Positions 1-9,547 of a stretch of DNA of 58,210 nt are shown here, one piece after another. A program made the translations under genes and the position numbers. The notes beneath the pieces are model-generated. The model saw only the letters and a program-made list of their open reading frames with translations, made no database searches and was not told the origin of the DNA. Location: contig NZ_MCWZ01000294.1 of NCBI RefSeq assembly GCF_002877365.1, positions 1-58,210 on the forward strand, read 5' to 3'. The DNA is from Vibrio sp. 10N.261.55.A7 (GTDB taxonomy: Bacteria > Pseudomonadota > Gammaproteobacteria > Enterobacterales > Vibrionaceae). Within the stretch, counting starts at the first letter, position 1; each line of letters begins with the position of its first letter.

Positions 1-72
1 TACCGAGCATACCAGACTCCAAACCGAAAGTGCCGAGCGTTGATAAGTCCACTTTAGTAATTTGTTAGTGGG
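1..72 (-). repeat. attC site of the second cassette (partial, cut by the left edge)
   Basis: Read on the minus strand from about 70, the sequence CTAACAAAT followed by TATCAACGCTCGGC matches the 5' half of a Vibrio attC (R'' and L'' boxes) and resembles the same part of the complete attC at 309-432. The 3' half with the recombination point lies outside the window. Confidence 0.6.
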
Positions 73-213
73 CGGCTTCGCCATTGAATACTGATTATTG
101 GCACAAACCCTTGTTACATGAGCCAATGCTAGATATTTGTAGAACTTACTTAGGTAACAACTCAACATTTGACTAGGCCAAACGAAGAGCCCTAAATCGA
201 ACATTAACATCAT
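1..213 (-). CDS. Possible partial cassette ORF running into its own attC (second cassette)
   Basis: On the minus strand an open frame starts at an ATG at 213 (ATG ATG TTA ATG) and stays open for 71 codons to the left edge. Its distal third is translated attC sequence (the attC starts near 70), so only about 45 codons are cassette-specific. No family is recognised, and ORFs that read through an attC are common in Vibrio arrays and often not real genes. No strong ribosome-binding site was seen. It could equally be a non-coding cassette. Confidence 0.25.
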   Translation of the reverse strand, partial: MMLMFDLGLFVWPSQMLSCYLSKFYKYLALAHVTRVCANNQYSMAKPPTNKLLKWTYQRSALSVWSLVCSV

Positions 214-308
214 GCGATCCTGAACGATAAAGATCTTTGCCAGTAACACAATATTGCGACAAATACCGAATAAGCTTTAACCTCAAAACTTTTCAAAGCC
301 TTAGACCA

Positions 309-432
309 CTAACGCCGCGTTAAGGGGTGAACAACGCCACCACCGAACCTAAACCATAGTGCCGTAAACACTAAAGCTAAATCAAACTGAAAATGCCAAG
401 CGTTGAGAATCCCTCTTGAACGCCTTGTTATA
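309..432 (-). repeat. attC recombination site (VCR-like) of the first cassette
   Basis: Read on the minus strand, the site begins TATAACAAGGCGTTCAAGAG immediately after the stop codon of the cassette gene, continues with TCAACGCTTGGC, and ends CCCCTTAACGCGGCGTTAG. These are the R''/L'' and L'/R' boxes of a Vibrio cholerae repeat-type attC, about 124 bp long, with complementary ends that would fold as the single-stranded hairpin recombined by IntI. The cleavage point should be in GCG^TTAG near 313. Confidence 0.85.
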
Positions 433-1059
433 TTAATTTTCACCGCTCACGCTGACATAAAGATCTGTCAAAAAATGGCAGTATGTATCGACACAATGCA
501 CTGTAAACCCAGACTGTAAAATAACTTTGTTATCATCTGTAATATCTAAATGTTCACTTTGCTTTATGTAACCTCGAAGAACTTTATTGCCTGTTTTTAT
601 TGTTCCATCAGCATGAACTAGGCTGTTACGAATTTGCTGTATAAATAGTACTTCTTTCCACGCTTCATTATTTTTCGGGAAATTTACGAGCGCTACTTTT
701 TCTAGATACTTTTGACATTGGTCTATGATCCCATTAGAGGCGAGATCTTTTAGTTTGACTGGACTAGCGATAGCGTTTTCATAAGTCTCACATAACTGCT
801 GCATTTGATGCTCTAGAACAGAATAAGAGACTATTACTTCTGCTCGACGCTGAATTGAAGGAAAAATATTTTCGATTTCATCTAAGTCAACATCATGAGA
901 TTCAAGAGTAACTTCACTTGGCAAAGAGCCTGTATCCCGCATTTTGATTTTTAACTCGGTAACTTGTGTCGCTAGAAAGTCTTCGACTAGAAGCGCATGT
1001 AAGCGATATGAGTCTAAATCTGAGCAAAACTTGCCATATTGAAACGAGCTAAAAGTCAC
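433..1059 (-). CDS. Integron cassette protein with an Rx4H (HEPN-like) motif, function unknown
   Basis: The 208-residue product is encoded by the cassette nearest the integrase, where cassette genes are usually best expressed. The start is a GTG at 1059 preceded by GGGAG about 8 bases upstream. The protein looks soluble and helical, with no signal peptide or membrane segment. Residues 144-149 read RNSLVH, followed by ADG, matching the Rx4-6H catalytic signature of HEPN-fold RNases and the IRN..VH..G pattern of MAE_28990-like HEPN proteins. This motif is the only basis for a functional guess; a role in phage defence or as a toxin is inference. No separate antitoxin gene is visible in the cassette. 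It could also be a non-catalytic HEPN or an unrelated helical protein. Confidence 0.75.
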   Translation of the reverse strand: MTFSSFQYGKFCSDLDSYRLHALLVEDFLATQVTELKIKMRDTGSLPSEVTLESHDVDLDEIENIFPSIQRRAEVIVSYSVLEHQMQQLCETYENAIASPVKLKDLASNGIIDQCQKYLEKVALVNFPKNNEAWKEVLFIQQIRNSLVHADGTIKTGNKVLRGYIKQSEHLDITDDNKVILQSGFTVHCVDTYCHFLTDLYVSVSGEN

Positions 1060-1100
1060 TATTATCTCCCAATTAATATAACGCTTATTAGACGGAAAAA
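1060..1100 (-). other. Putative attI junction with the first cassette
   Basis: On the minus strand GCGTTATAT at about 1083-1075 resembles the core recombination box next to the first cassette, 20-25 bases upstream of its GTG start. The location between intI and the first cassette is where attI must lie, but the full extent of attI cannot be defined by eye. Confidence 0.5.
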
Positions 1101-1217
1101 TTCTGCTAAAGAATCCTAGGTCATTCCACCTAATTATCTAAGAACAGTTCATACTAGAACATATGGTCATGTAAATCAGTGCATTAGGTGTGATTAAACC
1201 TATCGCTCATCACAGAT

Positions 1218-1234
1218 TACGGAATAATTCCGTA
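1218..1234. promoter_or_regulatory. Perfect 8-bp inverted repeat upstream of intI
   Basis: TACGGAAT-A-ATTCCGTA is a perfect dyad with 8-bp arms and a one-base centre, 63 bases upstream of the intI start codon and between attI and intI. It could be an operator affecting intI or the cassette promoter. No known protein is assigned. Confidence 0.4.
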
Positions 1235-1265
1235 TAACATCATTTTTTGAAACTAGAGTCTAACA

Positions 1266-1281
1266 CTGTGTTTATAATCAG
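1266..1281. promoter_or_regulatory. LexA (SOS) box in the intI promoter region
   Basis: CTGTGTTTATAATCAG fits the CTG-N10-CAG LexA consensus with an A/T-rich centre, and the dyad extends to ACACTG...CAGTGT at 1263-1284. It ends 15 bases before the intI start codon. SOS control of integron integrases through such a box is established for Vibrio cholerae and class 1 integrons. Confidence 0.8.
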
Positions 1282-1296
1282 TGTTTTGGGCGATAA

Positions 1297-2274
1297 ATGA
1301 AATCTCCGTTTCTAAGCTACATACGTGAATATATGGTGTCTCGTCACTATTCAATAAGGACGATCGACGCATACTTATCGTGGATTTATCAATTCATTCT
1401 ATTTAACGATAAACGACACCCGAAAGAGTTAGGCGTATACGAGGTTGAACAATTTCTATCTGCTCTTGTCACATCTCGAAACCTAGCTGCGCGCTCTCAA
1501 AGTCAGGCCTTAAATGCACTCGTTTTTCTATACAAACAGATCATTTTAAAGCCGATTGACGTTGATTTAAGATTTAGGAAATCGGTCAAAAGTAAAAAGC
1601 TTCCAACGGTTCTTACACAAAAAGAGGTTGGGGGGCTTTTAGCTCACTTTAGCTCAAGCCACCTTTTGCCTGCCCAGCTCATGTATGGATCTGGGCTGAG
1701 GTTAATGGAATGTTTGAGATTACGATTTCACGATATCGATTTTCATTATTCAGCCATTCGGGTTTGGCGAGCAAAAGGGAATAAGAACCGTGTGGTCACA
1801 TTAGCGAAAGAGTTAATTCCTCTCTTGGAGCACCAACAAGAGCAAGTTAGATTGATTTGGCAGCAAGACAAATTGCAGCATGATTATTCAGGTGTTTGGT
1901 TACCTGATGCTTTGTCAAAAAAGTACCCAAATGCCAGTAAGGAACTCGATTGGCAGTATTTATTTCCATCAATTAGGCGCGCTGTTGATCCGGTTACCCA
2001 CCTGACTCGTCGACATCACATTAATGAGTCAAGTGTTCAAAAAGCAGTGAAGCAAGCCGCGAAGTCGGCGGGGATCAGTAAGAATGTGTCTTGCCACACC
2101 TTAAGGCATTCCTTTGCGACGCATCTGCTCGAAAGTGGTTCAGATATTAGAACAGTTCAAGAGCAACTTGGGCACACCGACGTAAAAACAACGCAAATCT
2201 ATACCCACGTCATCGATAGAGGCGCAAGTGGGGTAAGAAGCCCGTTATCTCAGATTTTTGTCCAATCCCCATAA
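1297..2274 (+). CDS. intI: Integron integrase (tyrosine recombinase)
   Basis: This 325-residue enzyme recombines attC and attI sites to insert and excise gene cassettes. An N-terminal SAM-like DNA-binding domain (about residues 3-85) is followed by the catalytic domain. The tyrosine-recombinase residues are visible: R135 (GSGLRL), K160 (RAKGNK), H267 and R270 (HTLRH), H293 (LGH) and Y302 (QIYTHV). The stretch near residues 205-222 (SKKYPNASKELDWQYLFPS) is the extra helix insertion that distinguishes integron integrases from XerC/D. The length is normal for Vibrio IntI (about 320). The gene appears intact and reads away from the cassettes. A LexA box sits directly upstream, so expression should rise with DNA damage or natural transformation. 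Confidence 0.95.
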   Translation: MKSPFLSYIREYMVSRHYSIRTIDAYLSWIYQFILFNDKRHPKELGVYEVEQFLSALVTSRNLAARSQSQALNALVFLYKQIILKPIDVDLRFRKSVKSKKLPTVLTQKEVGGLLAHFSSSHLLPAQLMYGSGLRLMECLRLRFHDIDFHYSAIRVWRAKGNKNRVVTLAKELIPLLEHQQEQVRLIWQQDKLQHDYSGVWLPDALSKKYPNASKELDWQYLFPSIRRAVDPVTHLTRRHHINESSVQKAVKQAAKSAGISKNVSCHTLRHSFATHLLESGSDIRTVQEQLGHTDVKTTQIYTHVIDRGASGVRSPLSQIFVQSP

Positions 2275-2349
2275 ACAAGACTGAAATGCTTGAACTCAGC
2301 GAAGCTTACACCGTATTCTTCTTTATCATTCTATAGATAGAGAAGCCAA

Positions 2350-3327
2350 ATGATCCGTCTTGCAATCATAGGTACCAACTGGATAACCGATCAATTTATT
2401 GAAGCCGCTTTACTGACAGGCTCGTACAAGCTTACAGGTGTTTATTCACGTAGCTTGGACAGCGCGCAGAAATTTTCTGAAAAATACGCATCGCCAACGC
2501 TGTTTACCGATTTCGAAGAGTTAGCGAAGTCGAACCTTGTTGATGTGGTTTATATTGCAAGTCCCAATTCATTTCATGCTCCGCAGGCTGAACAACTGTT
2601 AAAAGCAGGGAAGCACGTTATTTGTGAAAAACCGCTCGCGTCAAATTACACACTAGCAAAGCAGCTTTATCAAACGGCAAAGGCAAACAATGTCATGTTG
2701 TTCGAAGCTTTCATGACGCCGCATATTCCGAATTTTAAAGTGCTAGAACAAGAGTTGAAGAACATTGGCCGATTGCGAAAAGCGATGATCAGTTACTGCC
2801 AGTATTCATCGCGCTATCCAAAGTATTTAAACGGTGAAAACCCAAACACATTCAATCCAAAGTTTTCTAATGGCTCGGTGATGGACATTGGGTATTACTG
2901 TGTTGGTGCAGCGATTGCTTTGTTTGGTGAACCAACGTCGATTAAGGCTCAGGCGTACTTACTTGATACCGGTGTCGATGCAAATGGAAGTGTGATTTTC
3001 CAATACCCAGAATTCGACGTCACTATTTGCCATTCCAAAACGAGTGATTCTTACCTGCCAAGTGAGTTTCAAGGAGAAGAGGCCGCTCTGCAGGTTGAAA
3101 TGATCTCAATTTGTAACCGTATTTCCAAGATCAACCGAGGTGGAGAAACACAAGATCTCAGCGTAGAGCAAGTTGCAAATCGAATGTTTTATGAAGCAGA
3201 AGCGTTCGCGAAACAGTACGAAAGCAAGTCCATGAATGAAGACGAAATATCACGCTCCCTTACTGTTTCAAAGGTGTTAACCGAGATTCGTCGCCAGACG
3301 GGTGTTGTGTTTCCTGCCGACAGCTAA
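2350..3327 (+). CDS. Gfo/Idh/MocA family oxidoreductase
   Basis: The 325-residue protein has an N-terminal Rossmann fold (AIIGTNWIT near residues 5-13) and the family's CEKPLASN motif near residues 97-104, in which the lysine contacts the substrate and nicotinamide. The C-terminal part is the alpha/beta substrate domain (SNGSVMDIGYYCVGAA around 175-190). Members oxidise or reduce sugars, inositol or related substrates with NAD(P); the substrate here cannot be told from sequence. It is a single gene with 75 bp to intI and 131 bp to the OsmC gene, and the context gives no pathway. Cytosolic. Confidence 0.85.
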   Translation: MIRLAIIGTNWITDQFIEAALLTGSYKLTGVYSRSLDSAQKFSEKYASPTLFTDFEELAKSNLVDVVYIASPNSFHAPQAEQLLKAGKHVICEKPLASNYTLAKQLYQTAKANNVMLFEAFMTPHIPNFKVLEQELKNIGRLRKAMISYCQYSSRYPKYLNGENPNTFNPKFSNGSVMDIGYYCVGAAIALFGEPTSIKAQAYLLDTGVDANGSVIFQYPEFDVTICHSKTSDSYLPSEFQGEEAALQVEMISICNRISKINRGGETQDLSVEQVANRMFYEAEAFAKQYESKSMNEDEISRSLTVSKVLTEIRRQTGVVFPADS

Positions 3328-3458
3328 GTTCACTCCTTTCAAGGAGACTAGAGATAAAAGACAAGAGTCGAGAGGTAGAAGCGGGCTAATGCTTGTTGAG
3401 ATGCCGCATTAGCTGCTATCTTTCGCAGTAAGATTTATCCAGTAATGAGAAGAAAAAC

Positions 3459-3860
3459 ATGCAAGCTGAAGTAAAGTGGATTGAAGATTTTAAATTCCTA
3501 GGGCAATCACAATCAGGTCACTCCATTGTGATGGATGGCAATGGCGGTGCAACGGCTCCAAGTCCAATGGAAATGGTGCTAATGGCCGCGGGTGGATGCA
3601 GCTCAGTCGATGTGGTTGATGGCTTGAAAGAAGAAGGGCAAAAGGTGTCAGAATGTGTGGCCAAACTGACGACCGAGCGCCGTGAAACTGCACCACGTAT
3701 CTTCACTAAAATAAACATCCACTTTGAAGTCTCTGGTGAGAGTCTTGATGCTGATATCGTTGCTAAGGTCGCAAAAAACTCACTAGAGAAATATTGTTCG
3801 GTTTGTTTGATGTTAGGCGAAGGCATGGAAATGACCCACAGCTGGGAAATAATCGGATAG
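3459..3860 (+). CDS. OsmC family protein (YhfA-like)
   Basis: The 133-residue cytosolic protein is the size of the short OsmC/YhfA branch. The two family cysteines are visible: one in AAGGCSSVDVV (near residue 47) and one in YCSVCLML (near residues 112-115). OsmC/Ohr proteins reduce organic hydroperoxides with such a cysteine pair; the YhfA branch is less well characterised, so peroxide reduction is inference. A strong terminator follows at 3913. A GCTAATGC/GCATTAGC dyad lies about 50-75 bases upstream (3385-3413). Confidence 0.85.
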   Translation: MQAEVKWIEDFKFLGQSQSGHSIVMDGNGGATAPSPMEMVLMAAGGCSSVDVVDGLKEEGQKVSECVAKLTTERRETAPRIFTKINIHFEVSGESLDADIVAKVAKNSLEKYCSVCLMLGEGMEMTHSWEIIG

Positions 3861-3912
3861 ATACAGCCGTCTGCATTAACGTGAGGCGTGACGAAGAACG
3901 TCATTGAATGAC

Positions 3913-3973
3913 AAAGGCTTTACTCATCTTCTTCACCAAATATAGGTGGGCAAGAAAGAGTAAAGCCTTTTTG
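3913..3973 (+). terminator. Rho-independent terminator after the OsmC gene
   Basis: AAAGGCTTTACTC pairs with GAGTAAAGCCTTT (13-bp stem with a 32-base loop that itself contains CACC/GGTG), followed by TTTTTG. It separates the OsmC gene from the convergent fghA. Confidence 0.8.
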
Positions 3974-4034
3974 TTTAAGTGAACGTTGTCTTGATCAAAC
4001 GATGAGTCAGCAAGATCAATACTCAGAAACGGTC

Positions 4035-4874
4035 TTACGCCAACAAGTGTTTCGCATGAAATTCTAAATGATCATCGATAAAGCTAGAGATGAAATAGTA
4101 GCTGTGGTCGTAGCCTGGTTGCATGCGTAATTCCAAACTTGAATTTTTTTGATTCGCCGCCTCAACGAGCACTTGTGGTTTTAGCTGCTCTTCTAAGAAA
4201 TTGTCTGCGTCCCCTTGGTCAACAAGTATCGGTAACGAAGATTGCTCGCGACGGAGCAGTTCACTAGCGTCATACTGTTCCCAATCGTCTTTGTTTGAAC
4301 CGAGATAGGCGTTGAACGCTTTTTGGCCCCACGGACAAGCGATAGGGTTCGAAATTGGGCTGAACGCAGAAAGTGAGCGGTATTGATTCGCGTTCTTGAG
4401 GCCGATAGTTAATGCGCCGTGTCCTCCCATGCTGTGTCCAGACAATGACTTAACAGAAGTCACCGGAAAGTATTCTTCAATAATGCTTGGCAATTCTTGA
4501 GTGACATAGTCGTACATATGGTAATGACGTGACCACGGTTCTTGTGTCGCGTTTAAATAGAACCCTGCACCTTGACCCAAGTCGTAACCATCGTCATCAG
4601 CAACATCGTCGCCTCTTGGGCTCGTATCGGGGGCCACAATCGCCACACCAAGTTCAGCGGCTTTTTTAAAGGCGCCCGCTTTTTGCATGAAGTTTTCATC
4701 CGTACAGGTTAAACCTGATAGCCAATAGAGCACAGGAACTGGACTTGCTTTCGTCGCATTAGGTGGTAAGAAAATGGCAAAACGCATTGAACAGCTAAGA
4801 GTGTTGGATTGATGAGAGAACTGCTTATGCCATCCTCCAGCAACTTTTGCCTGGCTAATGTTTTCAATAGTCAT
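4035..4874 (-). CDS. fghA: S-formylglutathione hydrolase
   Basis: The enzyme hydrolyses S-formylglutathione to formate and glutathione, the second step of glutathione-dependent formaldehyde detoxification. The 279-residue alpha/beta hydrolase (esterase D family) shows the nucleophile motif GHSMGG with Ser148, the N-terminal WLSGLTCTDENF signature (residues 51-62), the Asp in DQGDADNFL (near 219-227) and the C-terminal catalytic His in GYDHSYYF. Length is typical. It lies 151 bp downstream of frmA on the same strand, so the two are probably co-transcribed or co-regulated. Cytosolic. Confidence 0.95.
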   Translation of the reverse strand: MTIENISQAKVAGGWHKQFSHQSNTLSCSMRFAIFLPPNATKASPVPVLYWLSGLTCTDENFMQKAGAFKKAAELGVAIVAPDTSPRGDDVADDDGYDLGQGAGFYLNATQEPWSRHYHMYDYVTQELPSIIEEYFPVTSVKSLSGHSMGGHGALTIGLKNANQYRSLSAFSPISNPIACPWGQKAFNAYLGSNKDDWEQYDASELLRREQSSLPILVDQGDADNFLEEQLKPQVLVEAANQKNSSLELRMQPGYDHSYYFISSFIDDHLEFHAKHLLA

Positions 4875-5025
4875 AACGATTCCAAAAGGTAGAGAACGAA
4901 AGTAATCAAACGATCAAACGCCTAAGATACTCAAAATTTCAGTCTCAAAGGCGTTATTCAGTGTTGAAAGGTTGTTAGGTTTACCAATTTAAGGGCCTAT
5001 GAGTTTAGACCCTCTAATCTTAGCC

Positions 5026-6608
<1,583 letters not shown>

Positions 6609-7220
6609 TTATTTGTAGAACGGCAAACTGGCACCAACGAAAACAAACAGGCCTCCAGAAATGCGATTAAACGTCTTACCTTTCTGCTCTAGCCAAGGGC
6701 GAATTCTGCTCGCCACTCTTGAAATTGTATATTCAGCAATAAACTCTACGGCCGCGAGAGTTGACGCCATGATCAGGAACTGAATCACAAGCGAACGGCT
6801 AGGATCGATGAATTGCGGTAAAAAGGCGCCGAAAAAGAGCAGCACTTTTGGGTTCGTGATGGCCGCCAATCCACCTTGGCGAAAGAGAGCAAACTGGCTC
6901 ACATGTTTACCCGTTGGCGTTGCCTTGAGTTCAAGAGCAGGAGAGCGCCAAATCCGAATACCCAAGACGATCAAATAGCAGCCTCCAATCCATTTTAGTA
7001 CAGGTAACGCGTGAGCAGAAGCCAGAATTAATGCGCTAACACCAAACATGGCAAGGCCGAGTAACACGACAAATCCTAATACGCCCCCCGTGATCGTAAA
7101 CAACGTTTTCCTATGGCCATACATCGCACCATGGGTTAAAGCTAGAAGCCCGTTGGGCCCTGGCGCAATAGAAAGCCCAATGATTGCAAACAAGTAAACC
7201 AGCCAGGTGTCGAGTGTCAT
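6609..7220 (-). CDS. LysE family translocator (amino acid exporter)
   Basis: The family exports amino acids or homoserine lactones across the inner membrane. The 203-residue protein has about five to six hydrophobic helices and the family N-terminus SIAPGPNGLLALTHGAMYG (near residues 17-36) plus NPKVLLFFGAFLPQF (near 118-132). The start is placed at the ATG at 7220 (MTLDTW), which has GTGAG upstream and matches the family N-terminus; an upstream in-frame ATG at 7283 would add 21 non-conserved residues. It is divergent from a GlxA-type AraC regulator, which may control it. The substrate is unknown. Confidence 0.88.
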   Translation of the reverse strand: MTLDTWLVYLFAIIGLSIAPGPNGLLALTHGAMYGHRKTLFTITGGVLGFVVLLGLAMFGVSALILASAHALPVLKWIGGCYLIVLGIRIWRSPALELKATPTGKHVSQFALFRQGGLAAITNPKVLLFFGAFLPQFIDPSRSLVIQFLIMASTLAAVEFIAEYTISRVASRIRPWLEQKGKTFNRISGGLFVFVGASLPFYK

Positions 7221-7465
7221 CGTGTTTCTCACTTTTGTATAAAGTCTCTTCAGTAGCAAAAGGATAGGGCAAATATGGAACATATTTAAGATACAAAATA
7301 GACCACTTACGGTAATATTTGGACCTTAGATGCTATGGACCAATACCCATAAACGTAACGGTCACAACCAATGGATGCCGAAAATCCCGTGCGCTACGGT
7401 TCTATGGAAAGAGAAAGACATAGAAAAACGTCAGACATAAGAATGACCAAAGTAGGGAGGTGCGC

Positions 7466-8545
7466 ATGAGTCAACCGGATAGATTAAGCGAGAAGAAAAG
7501 CTTGATTGATCAAGACCATTTCAATCAAGAAAGAGACGCGACGGGTGCTATTGATGCCACAGCCATTCGTGATCCTGATGTTCGCTTTCTGCTGCTGCCA
7601 CTGGATCACTTTAGCATGTTGCCGTTTGGTGGGTTTCTCGACAAGCTGCGCTTTTCAGCCGATGAAGAAGACTACAGTAATCAGCATTACTGCGCTTGGT
7701 CCACGATAGGATTGGAGAAAAAGCACGTTCTATCCAGTAGCGGTATTCCTCTTGCCATAGAAACCACGTTTGACGAGGTCGATCTTGCCGATTATGACTA
7801 TCTAGTGGTGTTTGGTGGAAGAAGCGCAAGGCAGTCCCAGCGGCTTGCGAACCAATATCAAAGGGTACTTGCACAGGCTTCGAAAAAGGGAGTCACGCTC
7901 GTGAGCATTGATAACGCGTGTTTTTTATTTGCCGAGGCAGGGCTGCTTGACCGCCATACAGTCGCTGTTCACTGGCGGCATAGGCAAGAGTTTCAAACCG
8001 CGTTCCCGAACATTGACGTGTCTACTGACAAACTGTTTAGTGTTGATAGCACGAGAATTAGCTGCGCAGGTGGCAGCGCTACTATCGATCTCGCCGTTGA
8101 GTTACTGTCTCGTCATTGTGGGCGAGCTAAAGCGCTTAAGGGATTGGCGGATATGTTGGTGGACGATGCTCGAAGCTCAAATCATGCGCTGAAATCGTTA
8201 CTTAATGATGTACCAGTTATCTCAAGTCGCCCTGTTAGCCGAGCCATTGGCCTTATGCGTCATTGGCTTTCGGAGTCTAAAACCATTGATCACGTTGCAA
8301 CGAAACTGGCGATAAGTCGTCGACAGCTCGACCGTCTATTTCATTTACACCTTAATCAAAGTGCCCGTGAATATTGGGCAGAAATGCGACTTCAGCATGT
8401 CTATTGGCGAGTGGTGAATTCGGATCATAACCTTCAACACTTAGCGGATGAAATCGGCGTTCAGGATGTGAGCTATCTATGTAAGATCTTCAAAAAACGT
8501 TTTGGGATGACACCAAAATCAGCGCGTACTTCGTCATCCAAATAG
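7466..8545 (+). CDS. GlxA family transcriptional regulator (DJ-1/PfpI plus AraC HTH)
   Basis: The 359-residue protein combines an N-terminal DJ-1/PfpI-like domain (about residues 25-200; FGGRSARQSQ and the SIDNACFLFAEAGLLD nucleophile-elbow region with Cys) with a C-terminal AraC double HTH (about 255-355; LAISRRQLDRLFH and VSYLCKIFKKRFGMTPKS). GlxA-type regulators often control catabolism or transport of nitrogenous compounds. The start is the ATG at 7466, six bases after AGGGAGG; the in-frame GTG at 7460 directly abuts that site and is unlikely. It is divergent from the LysE exporter, its most likely target. Confidence 0.88.
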   Translation: MSQPDRLSEKKSLIDQDHFNQERDATGAIDATAIRDPDVRFLLLPLDHFSMLPFGGFLDKLRFSADEEDYSNQHYCAWSTIGLEKKHVLSSSGIPLAIETTFDEVDLADYDYLVVFGGRSARQSQRLANQYQRVLAQASKKGVTLVSIDNACFLFAEAGLLDRHTVAVHWRHRQEFQTAFPNIDVSTDKLFSVDSTRISCAGGSATIDLAVELLSRHCGRAKALKGLADMLVDDARSSNHALKSLLNDVPVISSRPVSRAIGLMRHWLSESKTIDHVATKLAISRRQLDRLFHLHLNQSAREYWAEMRLQHVYWRVVNSDHNLQHLADEIGVQDVSYLCKIFKKRFGMTPKSARTSSSK

Positions 8546-8674
8546 AACCGTCTAAGGAGCAGGGTATTCCTTCATTAATACACTTTGTCTTCAAATGGGT
8601 TGTGAAAGTGACCTATTCAATCAAATTATGCAATAATCAAAGTGTGTTGGTGAAACGAAATTAGGCAGTGTCAT

Positions 8675-9547
8675 ATGGCGAACTGGGAAGGGGTCACAGA
8701 GTTTGTGGCGGTAGCGGAAACAAGCAGCTTTACAACCGCGGCGAAAAAGCTCAAAACTTCGGTTGCACAAGTCAGTCGAAGAGTTTCTGCGCTGGAAGAT
8801 CGGTTGGCCGTTAAGTTGTTACACCGCACAACACGAAAAGTCACGCTTTCAGAGGCGGGGCAGCTCTACTTCCAACAATGTAAGCATTTGGTGGAAGGTC
8901 TTGAGATAGCCGAACTCGCTGTGACACAAATGCAGACATCACCAAAAGGCTTGTTAAAAGTCACGGCTCCGGTGACTTATGGAGAAACCCACCTGGCGCC
9001 GTTTATCCACCAGTTTTTGTCTTTGTACCCGCAGATCGACCTCGAACTCACGCTAAGCAATCAGAAGTTGGATTTAATCGAACAAGGTGTTGATGTGGCC
9101 ATACGTTTAGGCCGCCTAGAAGACTCCACACTGATTGCAAAAAGGCTGTCAGAACGCCAGCTGTATGTGTGCGCAAGCCCCGATTATCTGGAGAGAAACG
9201 GTGAGCCGCATACGCTATCCGAACTCAACCGTCACAGTTGCCTGGTGGGATCCTTTGAGCATTGGCGCTTTCGAGTTCAGGGTAGAGAAACGCCCATTCG
9301 AGTTTCAGGGCGTATTAAATGCAACAGCGGTCTTTCGCTGCTTGATGCAGCAAAGCGACATCTAGGGTTAGTTCAATTGCCGGATTACTATGTCAACGAT
9401 GCCTTAGAAAGTGGCGAGTTAGTGGAAGTGTTGAGTGATTTTAGAGATGAGAAAGAGGGCATTTGGGCGGTCTATCCCCAGAATAGGAACTTATCGCCCA
9501 AGGTTCGCTTATTGATTGATTTTCTAAGTGATAAGCTCACTCACTAG
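8675..9547 (+). CDS. LysR family transcriptional regulator
   Basis: The 290-residue protein has an N-terminal winged HTH (about residues 1-60; SSFTTAAKKLKTSVAQVSRRV) and a LysR substrate domain (about 90-288; DVAIRLGRLEDS is typical of the large CrgA/DmlR-like branch). Effector unknown. It converges on the second LysE exporter gene and the two stop codons share CTAG at 9544-9547, so there is no room for a terminator between them. Confidence 0.92.
   Translation: MANWEGVTEFVAVAETSSFTTAAKKLKTSVAQVSRRVSALEDRLAVKLLHRTTRKVTLSEAGQLYFQQCKHLVEGLEIAELAVTQMQTSPKGLLKVTAPVTYGETHLAPFIHQFLSLYPQIDLELTLSNQKLDLIEQGVDVAIRLGRLEDSTLIAKRLSERQLYVCASPDYLERNGEPHTLSELNRHSCLVGSFEHWRFRVQGRETPIRVSGRIKCNSGLSLLDAAKRHLGLVQLPDYYVNDALESGELVEVLSDFRDEKEGIWAVYPQNRNLSPKVRLLIDFLSDKLTH

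Larger units (their letters stand above)
1..2274 (-). mobile_element. Start of a chromosomal integron (attI end of the cassette array plus integrase)
   Basis: The integrase gene lies on the plus strand at 1297-2274. To its left are an attI-like region, one complete cassette (minus strand gene 433-1059 with attC 309-432) and part of a second cassette that runs off the left edge. Cassette genes read away from the integrase, as in Vibrio superintegrons. The size of the array beyond the window cannot be judged. Confidence 0.85.

Noticed and set aside
3518..3904. 128-codon minus-strand frame over the OsmC gene
   Set aside because: It is antisense to a well-supported OsmC-like gene and its sequence looks like reverse-frame translation of it.
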